Assembly (NCBI GenBank): GCA_036397395.1
Contig: DASWIZ010000034.1
Location: 1-26,511, forward strand
Direction: 5' to 3'
Length of the DNA stretch: 26,511 nucleotides
Origin: DASRUP01 sp036397395
Lineage (GTDB): Bacteria; Patescibacteriota; Minisyncoccia; Minisyncoccales; UBA10102
A program made the position numbers and the translations under genes. Below are positions 1 through 7,309 of the stretch, in pieces (positions within the stretch are counted from its first letter, which is position 1; every line of letters begins with the position of its first letter). Below the pieces are notes generated by a model. It had not been told where the DNA came from, ran no database searches, and saw only the letters and a program-made list of their open reading frames with translations.

Positions 1-75
1 CTCAAGAAGCTTTACCTCTTTTGCGATGATGGGAAGGACCCATCTTAAACGCTCCTCTTTGATTGTTTTTGTCAT
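1..75 (-). CDS. Transposase, N-terminal fragment (cut by window edge)
   Basis: An open minus-strand frame starts with ATG at 75 and runs off the window after 25 codons. Its peptide begins MTKTIKEERLRWVLPIIAKE. From memory this resembles the N-terminus of helix-turn-helix/IS481-type transposases common in Patescibacteria, which start with a basic segment and then an HTH. An in-frame ATG at 87 is an alternative start. No clear Shine-Dalgarno is visible at either start. The catalytic DDE part lies outside the window, so the family is inferred from only 25 residues. The upstream DNA holds a 7-bp inverted repeat (89-95/106-112) and the palindrome ATGTGCTTGCACAT (124-137), as expected near an insertion-sequence end. 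Confidence 0.5.
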   Translation of the reverse strand, partial: MTKTIKEERLRWVLPIIAKEVKLLE

Positions 76-88
76 GGCGGTACACATA

Positions 89-145
89 CCCAGGACTCTA
101 CCTGTTCCTGGGAAAACCGCCATATGTGCTTGCACATTACCCACA
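89..145. mobile_element. Possible insertion-sequence end upstream of the transposase
   Basis: Between the transposase start and the promoter at 150 lie an inverted repeat (CCCAGGA at 89-95 and TCCTGGG at 106-112) and a palindrome, ATGTGC-TT-GCACAT (124-137). On the minus strand the stretch 145-132 reads TGTGGGTAATGTGC, and a TGT terminus is typical of IS481 ends. The other IS end and any target duplication are outside the window, so the boundary is a guess. Confidence 0.3.
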
Positions 146-149
146 ACCC

Positions 150-177
150 TTGACAATACCGAACACCTTGCTATACT
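150..177 (+). promoter_or_regulatory. Sigma70-type promoter, extended -10
   Basis: A perfect -35 TTGACA (150-155) is followed by a 16-bp spacer and TATACT (172-177), with TGC directly before the -10 (extended -10). It points rightward toward the candidate small RNA. The last 15 bases, CTTGCTATACTGAAA, also occur exactly at the minus-strand promoter near 15413-15440. Confidence 0.7.
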
Positions 178-183
178 GAAAAT

Positions 184-291
184 GAGCAGTAAGCCCACTA
201 TAGATTGCTCTAGATGTTCCCATCCATCTGGTTGGCAAAAGTCTAGGCATTACAAATCTACAGGGCATGCTCCCCCGAAAGGGGCTTTTTT
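184..291 (+). ncRNA. Candidate small RNA (promoter to terminator)
   Basis: A near-consensus promoter (150-177) and a GC-rich hairpin with a T-run (268-291) bound a transcript of about 108 nt. Inside are potential short hairpins: GAGCA (184-188) with TGCTC downstream, and AGATG with CATCT. An ATG at 182 opens a 45-codon frame that runs through the terminator. Its translation shows no recognisable domain and there is no ribosome binding site, although a leaderless message cannot be excluded. It does not resemble 4.5S, 6S or tmRNA. Function unknown. Confidence 0.4.
268..291 (+). terminator. Rho-independent terminator
   Basis: The hairpin CCCC-CGAAA-GGGG (core 273-284), flanked by GC, is followed by six T residues (286-291) on the plus strand. 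The minus strand has no T-run after the hairpin, so it serves the rightward transcript rather than the DUF3800 gene ending at 296. Confidence 0.75.
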
Positions 292-295
292 GTTT

Positions 296-952
296 TTACA
301 AATACTGGTCGTCAAATAAAATCTTACTTTCAAAAACATCTCGCCATTCGGTTTTTCTTCTTTCGTACTTTTGAAAAATCCCCCAACAAAATATATCGGC
401 CGCCTGTAAGCCCGGTGTCGCTTGCGAATCCCAATGGTAAATATCGAGTGGGGTTTTGGGGTCTAATCGTGCTTCCAACTGTTTTCGTATATATGAGTTA
501 AACTCTTCAATCTCTGGCTTGCTCATAGAACGATCAATAACCAATTCTACGCGTGAATCATGGTTCTTTTCAAACGGAATCTGGTCTAGTACTTTTCTCG
601 CAATATAGTTATAAACGCGTGGCTTACTCCGTCTAAGCCTTTCATAGACCCTTTCCTTGTTAAGACTGATGGCATAAATCCCAAATTGCGTCTTCTCGGC
701 TTGTTTATAAAAGTATTTTTTAATCTCGAGTGTGGTGCTGTTTCCCTTAAGTTCGTGAACAATGCGCTTGCGATGCCTTTTGGGATTAAGCTTTCTCTGT
801 ATTGTTTTCCGAACATTTTTTGCCATTTTCCGATTCGCCTCAATACTGTTGATGGCAAGAATGGTAATCGTAAAAAACTTCGACGGTTTTTTGTTTATAA
901 AATCAAATCCTAAGTCTCCGCTTTCGTCTAAATATAAATACCACATGCTCAT
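296..952 (-). CDS. DUF3800 domain protein
   Basis: A 218-residue soluble protein with the N-terminal signature YLYLDESGDLGF (residues 5-16) and the C-terminal signature GLQAADIFCWGIFQ. Both are hallmarks of the DUF3800 family, whose fold is described as RNase H-like and whose members are often found near defence and mobile genes. Acidic residues in DESGD and QAAD are candidate metal ligands. The start could be Met1 or Met3 (ATG-AGC-ATG); I keep the longer one. It is the last gene of the minus-strand island, 84 nt after the DUF262-HNH gene, so it may be co-transcribed with it. The catalytic role of the family is not established to my knowledge; nuclease activity is only an inference. Confidence 0.8.
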   Translation of the reverse strand: MSMWYLYLDESGDLGFDFINKKPSKFFTITILAINSIEANRKMAKNVRKTIQRKLNPKRHRKRIVHELKGNSTTLEIKKYFYKQAEKTQFGIYAISLNKERVYERLRRSKPRVYNYIARKVLDQIPFEKNHDSRVELVIDRSMSKPEIEEFNSYIRKQLEARLDPKTPLDIYHWDSQATPGLQAADIFCWGIFQKYERRKTEWRDVFESKILFDDQYL

Positions 953-1036
953 AGTTTATTTAATACAGCCTATCATTTTGTTAGCGTCAACAAAATGCTT
1001 ATCAGCTAACCGAATGGCCTCTTTTTTCATAGATTT

Positions 1037-2128
1037 TTACTTCCCGGCTTTCATTCGGTTATCCTGTTTGCATAACATCTGGCAATTTTCTACGGTTGTC
1101 TTGCCACCCTCGTGCCACGGGGTAATGTGGTCGGCTTCCATTTCAGAAATGTCATACTCTTTCTTACAGAACGGGCAAACACCTTTCTGCCGTTCATAAG
1201 CCTCCCGCTTCATTTTGTCGGTAAACGTGCGTATAGAAAGATAGTTTTCTTGCCTTGTTAGAACATACGGGTAAATACCCGATTTTTTCGTTACATCTTC
1301 GTCTTGCATCAGTTCAGCAATTTCTGCTTCAAGCTTGTTGGCGTTTAGTTTCTTATCCTTAAATTCATTGTATAGATCGCCCCAATTTACACTCGCCATC
1401 TCTTTTCGGTAATTAGGAAAGATTTTACGTACCCACGCGATTACATCTTGAAAATACTCCCATAATTCGTCAGCATTTTTGTCATGCTGGTGTTTTGCCA
1501 TGTAATCTGCCATTTCTCCTTTATTTATCCACACAAGCACAGTTTCTAAATACTCTTGCCGAATAGGAGAACCCTTTACAAGCGACCCGCCGTCATTCGC
1601 CAAAAGATAGGCCACGCAGTTTGTTTTGCTGAACTTTAACTTGGCGTCAGAAAGCCAGGGTCCCGTATAAACGGCGTTGCGTAGTTCTTGGTCGGTTAAT
1701 TTCTCACCAGCAATATTAATAGTTTTGAACCAATCTAACCGTTCCTTATCCGTACCCTCACAAAAATAAATCATGAGCTCGTAATCCAAAATCTGGTTTT
1801 GCTCTTCTTTGGTTAAGTTATGGAAAAAGTAATTGTTAAGGGAAAAATCCCCATTTACATATTGCCCAATACTAATGGTGCGCTGTTGGCCGTCCAGCAT
1901 TTCGTATCCGCCGTCTTCGCGCACCATCCAGTACATTACGTTAAGGGGAAAGTTTTGCTTAATGGTTTCAATGACGGCGTCGCGCTGGTGGCCTTTATAG
2001 ACAAACTCACGCTGATATTTTGGGCGAATATCAAGCTTGCCACCGTACGCCACCACCCCCTCCTCGGCGCTATCTTTGTACCCCCCGATCACGTCACGCA
2101 CTGCCATTTGATGCAATTCAATTTTCAT
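1037..2128 (-). CDS. DUF262 / HNH endonuclease (GmrSD-like)
   Basis: A 363-residue protein. The N-terminal DUF262 (ParB/Srx-like fold) is recognisable by YQREFVY (residues 38-44) and LDGQQR (78-83). In GmrSD-type type IV restriction enzymes this domain uses NTP to regulate or drive cleavage. The C-terminus is an HNH nuclease with a zinc knuckle: CPFC (318-321), the catalytic DH pair at 333-334, N348, and a second cysteine pair C349/C353. Both halves look intact. I choose the ATG at 2128, not the upstream start at 2161, because GGGGAA precedes it at good spacing and it lies 1 nt after the stop of the GIY-YIG gene. That spacing implies translational coupling. It is the likely effector nuclease of the island, by analogy with restriction of modified DNA. 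Confidence 0.85.
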   Translation of the reverse strand: MKIELHQMAVRDVIGGYKDSAEEGVVAYGGKLDIRPKYQREFVYKGHQRDAVIETIKQNFPLNVMYWMVREDGGYEMLDGQQRTISIGQYVNGDFSLNNYFFHNLTKEEQNQILDYELMIYFCEGTDKERLDWFKTINIAGEKLTDQELRNAVYTGPWLSDAKLKFSKTNCVAYLLANDGGSLVKGSPIRQEYLETVLVWINKGEMADYMAKHQHDKNADELWEYFQDVIAWVRKIFPNYRKEMASVNWGDLYNEFKDKKLNANKLEAEIAELMQDEDVTKKSGIYPYVLTRQENYLSIRTFTDKMKREAYERQKGVCPFCKKEYDISEMEADHITPWHEGGKTTVENCQMLCKQDNRMKAGK

Positions 2129-2129
2129 A

Positions 2130-2753
2130 TTATTTTTCCCCTGTTGTGTAACTAACAACATCGGGCAAATCTCTTAGTTTTTTACCTTTAAATTTAAAAT
2201 AATTCGCCCCCGCATAAGCTCCGCTCACATTCAACTCTCCTCGTTGCTCATAAAGCTTGTACGTGAGCGGCGATAACTTCCAAACCTGGCCGCCATATTC
2301 TACTTCACGTTCGCCCACAACCTTTGCTGTTATTGTTTCATCATCTTTAAAAACAATTACATCGCCGTTTTTTAAGCCTTTTCTATAAAAACTAAATAGC
2401 CCGCCTTGCCTTCTCATTTTTGATACTTCTTCAAATTCTTTCTCTTGGTCGATGTTTTCAGGGTAAACAATTTTACCCTTAAACGCGAGTAAAAGCTGGC
2501 GTATCAATTCTTGATCGAGCGCAAATAATTCACTTTCGCCAACTCGGTGTTTGTTAAAAATATCGTGCAGCAAAGCTTCTTTTTCGGCATAATCTTCAAG
2601 TTCAATCGCAAAAAATCTTTTTAATCCAGCAACATTATAATAACCATTTGCCTCAAGGTTTCGCATTCTCTCTTGATAATTATTCGTACCGGTTTGCCCT
2701 ATCTTTACCAAACCAGAAACAGCCGTTGTCATTATGTAAATAATTCCTTTCAT
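2130..2753 (-). CDS. GIY-YIG (T5orf172-type) protein with RAMA-like C-terminal domain
   Basis: A 207-residue protein. The N-terminus has the GIY-YIG signature in its T5orf172/MUG113 form: GIIYIMT (residues 3-9) and GLVKIGQTG (14-22), followed by R29 and E59. The C-terminal third (about 118-200) contains KNGDVIVF, a central V-YGG-W segment, LSPLTYKL, a V-GAYAGANYFKFKG stretch and a final L. This resembles the RAMA/DUF4357 modules attached to restriction and methylation enzymes. The start at 2753 sits 1 nt after the DUF2130 stop; the longer frame to 2795 would overlap that gene. The GIY-YIG part could cut DNA and the RAMA-like tail could read modified DNA; both roles are inferred. It is not a homing endonuclease, since no intron or intein surrounds it. 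Confidence 0.7.
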   Translation of the reverse strand: MKGIIYIMTTAVSGLVKIGQTGTNNYQERMRNLEANGYYNVAGLKRFFAIELEDYAEKEALLHDIFNKHRVGESELFALDQELIRQLLLAFKGKIVYPENIDQEKEFEEVSKMRRQGGLFSFYRKGLKNGDVIVFKDDETITAKVVGEREVEYGGQVWKLSPLTYKLYEQRGELNVSGAYAGANYFKFKGKKLRDLPDVVSYTTGEK

Positions 2754-2754
2754 G

Positions 2755-4044
2755 CTATTGTTCTTTGGGTTTATTGGTTTCAGCGATCTCCGCAAACTTA
2801 GCTGTCATAGTGGGGTTGCCCCGCGTCAATCTTTTAATTGTCAGATCTTCTGTTTTGTTATTGGCAAGACGAAGGTTATTCTCGGACGATAAAAGTGCAT
2901 CTTTGGTTTTTTGAAGGTTATCTATCGTTTTGTCTATTTCTTCAATAGCAGTTTTGAATTTACGGCTAGCAAGATCATAATTTTTTGCAAATCCTTCTTT
3001 AAATTTATTTATGTTTTCTTCAAAGTTGGTTATATCAACATTCTGGTTTCTTACTAGAGCAAGTTCTGCCTTATACTTAAGAGAATTTATGGCTGGGTTA
3101 CGCAACAAGGTTATTATAGGAATGAAAAACTGTGGGCGGACTATATACATTTTTGGATACTTGTGAGATACATCAAGAATGCCAGTGTTATACAGATCGT
3201 TTTCGGCTTCCAGAAGTGAAACAAGAACAGCGTACTCACATTTTTTCTCCGTACGATCCTTATCAAGTTCGCGCAAGAAATCTTCATTTTTATGCTTTAT
3301 AGCAGTCTCATCGCTCTCATTCTTCATTTCGAACATAATAGAAATGATTTCATTTCCCGTTTCATCACTTTCGCGGTAAACATAATCCCCCTTACTACCA
3401 TTTTTAGAATCGTTGTCCTTTTCAAAATACGCATTTTGAAAACCTGTTGCGCGGAGCTTGTTAAACTCAGTTTCGCAATGTTGCTCTAGGGTTTCGCCAA
3501 CCATCTTGGTAGAGAGTCGCACTTTCATATCCTTACGAAGTGCAATCTCTTCATCCTTGTGCTTAATGATGTCATCCTTTGTTTTGAGCTCGGCCGCGAA
3601 TTTTTCTTTAAGTGATGTTTCTAGTAGCTGTTTTTCAGTGTCCTTGTTCTTCAATACGCCAGATAGCTCGTCACGCTCCTTTTCAACCTTAGTGACTGCT
3701 TCTGTGACGGCCAGCTTCTTTTCAGTCTCAGCAGACTCAACCTTTGCTTGCAAGCGTGCAATCTCTGCATCTTTTTCTGCCTTGAGTTCGCTGGCAAGAG
3801 CGTCTTTCTGAACCTTTAGCTCTGCGAGTTCAGTTTCTTTTTTGGTAACCTCAGCTTGCAATGCATTTTTCATGTTTGCTTCCGCAAGCTTTACAGCATT
3901 TTCCTTATCCTTTTCCAGTAATTCAAGGCGCTCGTGCAATTCCTTATCAAACTCATGATTACGCACTTGCTTCAAAATATCCGCAAACCCTGCTTCGTCA
4001 ACCTTGAATGTCTTTTTACAATTGGGGCATATAATTTCATTCAT
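2755..4044 (-). CDS. DUF2130 family protein, coiled coil plus PD-(D/E)XK-like domain
   Basis: A 429-residue protein. It begins with a half zinc finger, CPNC (residues 6-9). Residues about 30-170 are a long charged coiled coil rich in Glu, Lys and Ala. The DUF2130 core follows: MVGETLEQ (181-188, E184), GSKGDYVYRE (216-225, D220) and FEMKNE (238-243). This gives a D220...E239-x-K241 pattern typical of PD-(D/E)XK nucleases, and all these residues are present. The C-terminus (about 340-429) is again helical. The gene starts 6 nt after the methyltransferase stop and ends 1 nt before the GIY-YIG start, so these genes should form one operon. DUF2130 proteins have no established function that I can cite; nuclease activity is inferred from the motif. 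Confidence 0.8.
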   Translation of the reverse strand: MNEIICPNCKKTFKVDEAGFADILKQVRNHEFDKELHERLELLEKDKENAVKLAEANMKNALQAEVTKKETELAELKVQKDALASELKAEKDAEIARLQAKVESAETEKKLAVTEAVTKVEKERDELSGVLKNKDTEKQLLETSLKEKFAAELKTKDDIIKHKDEEIALRKDMKVRLSTKMVGETLEQHCETEFNKLRATGFQNAYFEKDNDSKNGSKGDYVYRESDETGNEIISIMFEMKNESDETAIKHKNEDFLRELDKDRTEKKCEYAVLVSLLEAENDLYNTGILDVSHKYPKMYIVRPQFFIPIITLLRNPAINSLKYKAELALVRNQNVDITNFEENINKFKEGFAKNYDLASRKFKTAIEEIDKTIDNLQKTKDALLSSENNLRLANNKTEDLTIKRLTRGNPTMTAKFAEIAETNKPKEQ

Positions 4045-4050
4045 ATTGAA

Positions 4051-5094
4051 TTAATTCTCTTTAATATACTTCTTATTTTTAATAAATATTCTACCGTACA
4101 TTCTTTTGCCATTTACATAACCTCTGCCTTTCTCAATCTGCAAACTATATTCATTGCCAACAATCTCGAATTGTTCGGGGTTATATTTATCTAAAAAAGT
4201 GATTGGTACGCCCATCACATCGGCATAATCATAAGGGATGTCGATGTACCTGTTTACATTGATCGCATCATAGTTATCGTATTTTGGATATTCTTCTGGA
4301 CTGTATTTTTTGTACAGAGTTAGTTCCTCGTGACGCTTTGTGGTATCAAGATTAGTGAACCACGCAATATTGCCCATGCTGAAATATTTAATTCCGTTTT
4401 CAGTTTTTATTCTCGACTCGGTTTGTATGTCATAGCCATCGGGAACCTGAAACCACTTTGTGCCGCCATTGTCATACCCAAGCCATAGCTTGTTTTCTTT
4501 AATGAGCTTGAAGATTTCTTTGTACGTAATGGCGTTTTGGCTGCCAAGAATCAAAAACTTTTTGTTGTATTCCATAAGCTGCTCAACGTAGTCACGGAAT
4601 AGCGAGAATGGCGGGTTTGTTACCACCATATCGGCTTGTTTGAGCAATCCAATGCACTCGTTACTGCGGAAATCGCCGTTCCCTGTAAGCGGGGTTGCGG
4701 TGTTTTTGTCGTGTTTGAGCAAATACTTAACATCGTCAAGGTTTACCGCGCCATCTTTGTCGGTATCTGGCACTTCTGTAATTTCAATCCTTAACGGCTG
4801 CTTGCCCTTTGACCCGGCCATCTCCAGCAAAGGCACCTGCCCTCCAATAATCGGTGAACCGCTGTAACTTGTGGTAATGAGCTTTTTGAGTTCCAGCGCG
4901 TTAAAATTTGCGGCGAAGTATTTAAAAAAATTGCTCTCGAATGGGTCGTCACAATTGCAATACACCACCTTGCCGCGGAATTGGCCTTTGTAGTGCTTGA
5001 GCTCTTTTTCAATATCGGAAAGCTGGGTATAAAACTCGTCTTTCTTGGCTGTGTGCGCCTTATGCAGAGCCGTATTTAGGGATTTTTCCGCCAT
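4051..5094 (-). CDS. EcoRI-family adenine-specific DNA methyltransferase
   Basis: A 347-residue protein, close to M.EcoRI (about 326 aa). It has DEFYTQ (residues 19-24), the AdoMet-site region VVYCNCDDPFESNF (43-56) and the catalytic NPPF motif (160-163, in VVTNPPFSLF) of N6-adenine methyltransferases. The family methylates adenine within GAATTC in the EcoRI system, but target specificity here is unknown. No EcoRI-like endonuclease gene follows; instead there are DUF2130, GIY-YIG, DUF262-HNH and DUF3800 genes. It starts only 33 nt after the murJ stop, with no convincing promoter between them, so the island may be read from a promoter further upstream or inside murJ. Confidence 0.88.
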   Translation of the reverse strand: MAEKSLNTALHKAHTAKKDEFYTQLSDIEKELKHYKGQFRGKVVYCNCDDPFESNFFKYFAANFNALELKKLITTSYSGSPIIGGQVPLLEMAGSKGKQPLRIEITEVPDTDKDGAVNLDDVKYLLKHDKNTATPLTGNGDFRSNECIGLLKQADMVVTNPPFSLFRDYVEQLMEYNKKFLILGSQNAITYKEIFKLIKENKLWLGYDNGGTKWFQVPDGYDIQTESRIKTENGIKYFSMGNIAWFTNLDTTKRHEELTLYKKYSPEEYPKYDNYDAINVNRYIDIPYDYADVMGVPITFLDKYNPEQFEIVGNEYSLQIEKGRGYVNGKRMYGRIFIKNKKYIKEN

Positions 5095-5127
5095 AATATC
5101 TTACCATGGCATAAAATGGGCTTAAAA

Positions 5128-6780
5128 TCAATGTTGTTGTGAACGGAGTTTTGCCTTTATAATCCGCCAGAAAGAAGACATTTCGGGCGAGCGCGCCAAA
5201 AAGGCGGTGGCAACAAACGCAATGCCGCCGCCCAAAGAAGCCAAAACAAACTGGCCCAACACTTCTTTGTACGTGGTAAGCTCAAATACGCCCCCGTATA
5301 TCTGCAAAATTCCATACGTTGTAGCGCCAAGCGCAAGTGTAGCAAACACGGTTTTTCCCACAGACATATACAGCTCTTTTTGGAAAACCTCGCGCACATT
5401 CTTTACCAGCAGCAGCGACAACAGTTTTGCCTGAAACACGCCCGACACGACAAGCGCAAGCGGCAAGGCGAGCACGCGAATATCTTGTATGCCTTGCAGT
5501 TTTAAGGTTGCTACCAAAAAGTCCGTCAGCATATTCGGCGAAGCCAGAATATCAAGAAACCAAAACGCGAGCGCGATATTTAACGCAATCGAGCTTACGC
5601 TAATAATAGCCGGGGTTTTGGTATTATGCATGGAAAAAAACGCGCGCGTTAAAAAAGGAATAAACGCCTGGAACAATACGCCGAAAGCAAAAATTCCCAA
5701 AGCCGCGGCCGTTAGCCTGGTGTCATTCCACGTAAATAAGTCCCCCGCCCCGTAAATTAACCGCACAATTTGGGCCCGCAGTAAAAACGTAAACACCACC
5801 ACCGGGGCCACCAAAAAAAGTATGTGGCGGAACGTAACGCCAAACGCTTTTTGGAATTGAGAGGTGTTTTGTTCCGCGAAAAATTTCGACAAAGCGGGAA
5901 ACGCGGCTACCGCGAAAGAACCTCCGATAAGCCCAATGGAAAATTGCTGAATATCGTTGGCGTAATTAAAAATGGTAATGCTTCCAATGGATATTACCGA
6001 AGCAAACGCGGTCATAATAATAAAATTAATGTGAAAAGCGGTGGCGGCAACGGTGCGGGGAAACGCCAACACGCGTACTTTTTTTAACGCCTGGTCGTTC
6101 CATGAAAACACCGGATGCCACCTAAAACCGGAAGACATAACAACGGGTATTTGCACTGCCAAATGCAGCAGCGCCCCCGCCGCCACCCCGAACCCCAAAC
6201 CCCAAATGCCAAATAAAGGGACCAAAAACACAATGCCTGTAATAATGCCGACATTGTACAAAATGGGAGCCATGGAATACGCAAGAAACTTTCCAAAGTA
6301 CTGCAGTACCCCGGAAAACAACGAAGACAGCCCCAGCAATATGGGGCTTAACAGCATAAGGCGAGTAAGGTCAGTGGTTTGCGCCTGCTGTTGGGCGGAA
6401 AATCCCGGAGTTATTACGGCAATAAGAAAGGGAGCTGCCAGAAAAATAAGAACGGAAAACCCCAGCAAAGAAACCAGCAGAACGTTTAGCAAATTACTTA
6501 CAAACAGCCACGCTCGCTTTTCGTCTTTTTGGAAGATCTCGGAAAACACGGGCAAAAACACCACGGCAATGCCGCCCGTAATAAGAATACCATACAAGAA
6601 ATCCGGCACGCGGAACGCGGCCAAATATATGTCGGTGGTTTCCCCCGCCCCAAAACGCCACGACAAAAGCCCGTTGCGCAGCACGCCCAGCACGCGGCTT
6701 ACCAAAGAAGACAACACCAAAACTCCTGCGGCAAAAGCAATGGTTTTCGTTTGGGTATTAAACAGTTGGGATACGGTCAT
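5128..6780 (-). CDS. murJ: Lipid II flippase MurJ (MviN)
   Basis: A 550-residue polytopic membrane protein of the MOP superfamily that moves lipid II across the cytoplasmic membrane for peptidoglycan synthesis. Length and hydrophobic pattern fit about 14 membrane helices. Characteristic stretches are LVLSSLVSRVLGVLRN near the N-terminus, DIYLAAFRVPDFLY, and a PALSKF loop in the middle. I place the start at the ATG at 6780 (MTVSQLFN). The open frame extends to 6879, but that part would overlap the RNase P RNA and its terminator. A TATACAAT sequence ends 7 nt before the ATG, so a leaderless message is possible. The -35 is poor, so this promoter is uncertain. Confidence 0.95.
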   Translation of the reverse strand: MTVSQLFNTQTKTIAFAAGVLVLSSLVSRVLGVLRNGLLSWRFGAGETTDIYLAAFRVPDFLYGILITGGIAVVFLPVFSEIFQKDEKRAWLFVSNLLNVLLVSLLGFSVLIFLAAPFLIAVITPGFSAQQQAQTTDLTRLMLLSPILLGLSSLFSGVLQYFGKFLAYSMAPILYNVGIITGIVFLVPLFGIWGLGFGVAAGALLHLAVQIPVVMSSGFRWHPVFSWNDQALKKVRVLAFPRTVAATAFHINFIIMTAFASVISIGSITIFNYANDIQQFSIGLIGGSFAVAAFPALSKFFAEQNTSQFQKAFGVTFRHILFLVAPVVVFTFLLRAQIVRLIYGAGDLFTWNDTRLTAAALGIFAFGVLFQAFIPFLTRAFFSMHNTKTPAIISVSSIALNIALAFWFLDILASPNMLTDFLVATLKLQGIQDIRVLALPLALVVSGVFQAKLLSLLLVKNVREVFQKELYMSVGKTVFATLALGATTYGILQIYGGVFELTTYKEVLGQFVLASLGGGIAFVATAFLARSPEMSSFWRIIKAKLRSQQH

Positions 6781-6810
6781 TCTGTGTATTGTATATGAAA
6801 TTACCCTTAC

Positions 6811-6840
6811 AATAAACCCGCCCCGCGAAAGCGGGACGGG
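6811..6840 (-). terminator. Terminator of the RNase P RNA gene
   Basis: The minus-strand hairpin CCCGTCCCGC-TTTC-GCGGGGCGGG (6817-6840, one G-U pair) is followed by TTTATT (6811-6816). It lies directly after the 3' end of the RNase P RNA. Confidence 0.7.
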
Positions 6841-6841
6841 A

Positions 6842-7272
6842 GCCAAAGCAGACGATAAGCCGAATTCTGTACCGGCCAAAAAGGCCGGCGGTAATCATCT
6901 ATCTGCCACGTACATTACTGCACGGATCAAGCGAGTCACTTTTCATCCCTCGACTTCGCTCGGGACAGGCCCCAGAAAACATGAATTTTCTGTAGGGGTT
7001 TACCCTGAGCTTGTCGAAGGGCTTACTCTTGCACCCAGGTAAGAATTTGGCCGTTTCACCTCCGACGTTACCGTCCAAGTTCACCCTTCGAATACTCTTA
7101 GGGTGTCCTAAGCTTTCGCTTTGGACGTCACTGTTCGCATCTCTAGCATTACTGCTGATGGGAATTACCCACTACCCTTTCCGCCAAAAGACGGATGAGT
7201 GTTCGGACTTTCCTCCCCGCCAACAATGCTATCGCATAGCTTTGGGCGGGGCGATTACCTGCCTACTCTGGC
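6842..7272 (-). ncRNA. rnpB: RNase P RNA (bacterial type)
   Basis: The catalytic RNA that removes tRNA 5' leaders. On the minus strand I see the conserved 5' block GGAGGAAAGTCCGAAC, a GGTGAAACGGCCAAAT block, GGTGCAAGAG, and the hallmark 3' block ACAGAATTCGGCTTATCGTC. The ends are set by helix P1: GCCAGAGTAG (7272-7263) pairs over ten positions with CTGCTTTGGC at the 3' end (to 6842). The length of 431 nt is typical or slightly long. A 75-nt palindromic element (6947-7021) sits between GCAAGAGTAAG and CTTGATCC, where the P15-P17 arm is expected. A promoter (7279-7308) and a terminator flank the gene. Confidence 0.95.
6947..7021. repeat. REP-like palindromic element inside rnpB
   Basis: The outer arms are CCCTCGACTTCGCTCGGG (6947-6964) and CCCTGAGCTTGTCGAAGGG (7003-7021), which pair with small bulges. 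The inner arms are CCCCAGAAAA and TTTTCTGTAGGGG. The whole can fold into one long hairpin. These arms belong to the widespread bacterial repeat whose translations give FDKLRVN and PERSRG peptides. The right arm with its flank (6997-7024) matches 23919-23946 at 27 of 28 bases. Confidence 0.8.
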
Positions 7273-7278
7273 AAATAT

Positions 7279-7308
7279 AGTATACCTCAAATCGAGGAGC
7301 TTTGTCAA
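7279..7308 (-). promoter_or_regulatory. rnpB promoter
   Basis: On the minus strand, TTGACA (7303-7308) and TATACT (7279-7284) are separated by 18 bp. The -10 ends about 7 nt before the predicted RNA 5' end at 7272. The promoter begins right after the rnhA stop at 7310. Confidence 0.85.
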
Positions 7309-7309
7309 G

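Noticed and set aside
26..319. A 97-codon plus-strand open frame
   Set aside because: It crosses the transposase start, a promoter and a terminator. Only the part after ATG 182 could be a leaderless peptide, and it shows no domain.
6781..6879. An N-terminal extension of murJ
   Set aside because: It would overlap the 3' end and terminator of rnpB, and MurJ homologues begin near the ATG at 6780.
6041..7042. A 333-codon plus-strand open frame
   Set aside because: It lies antisense to murJ and rnpB, both strongly supported. Its composition is low-complexity with no recognisable domain.
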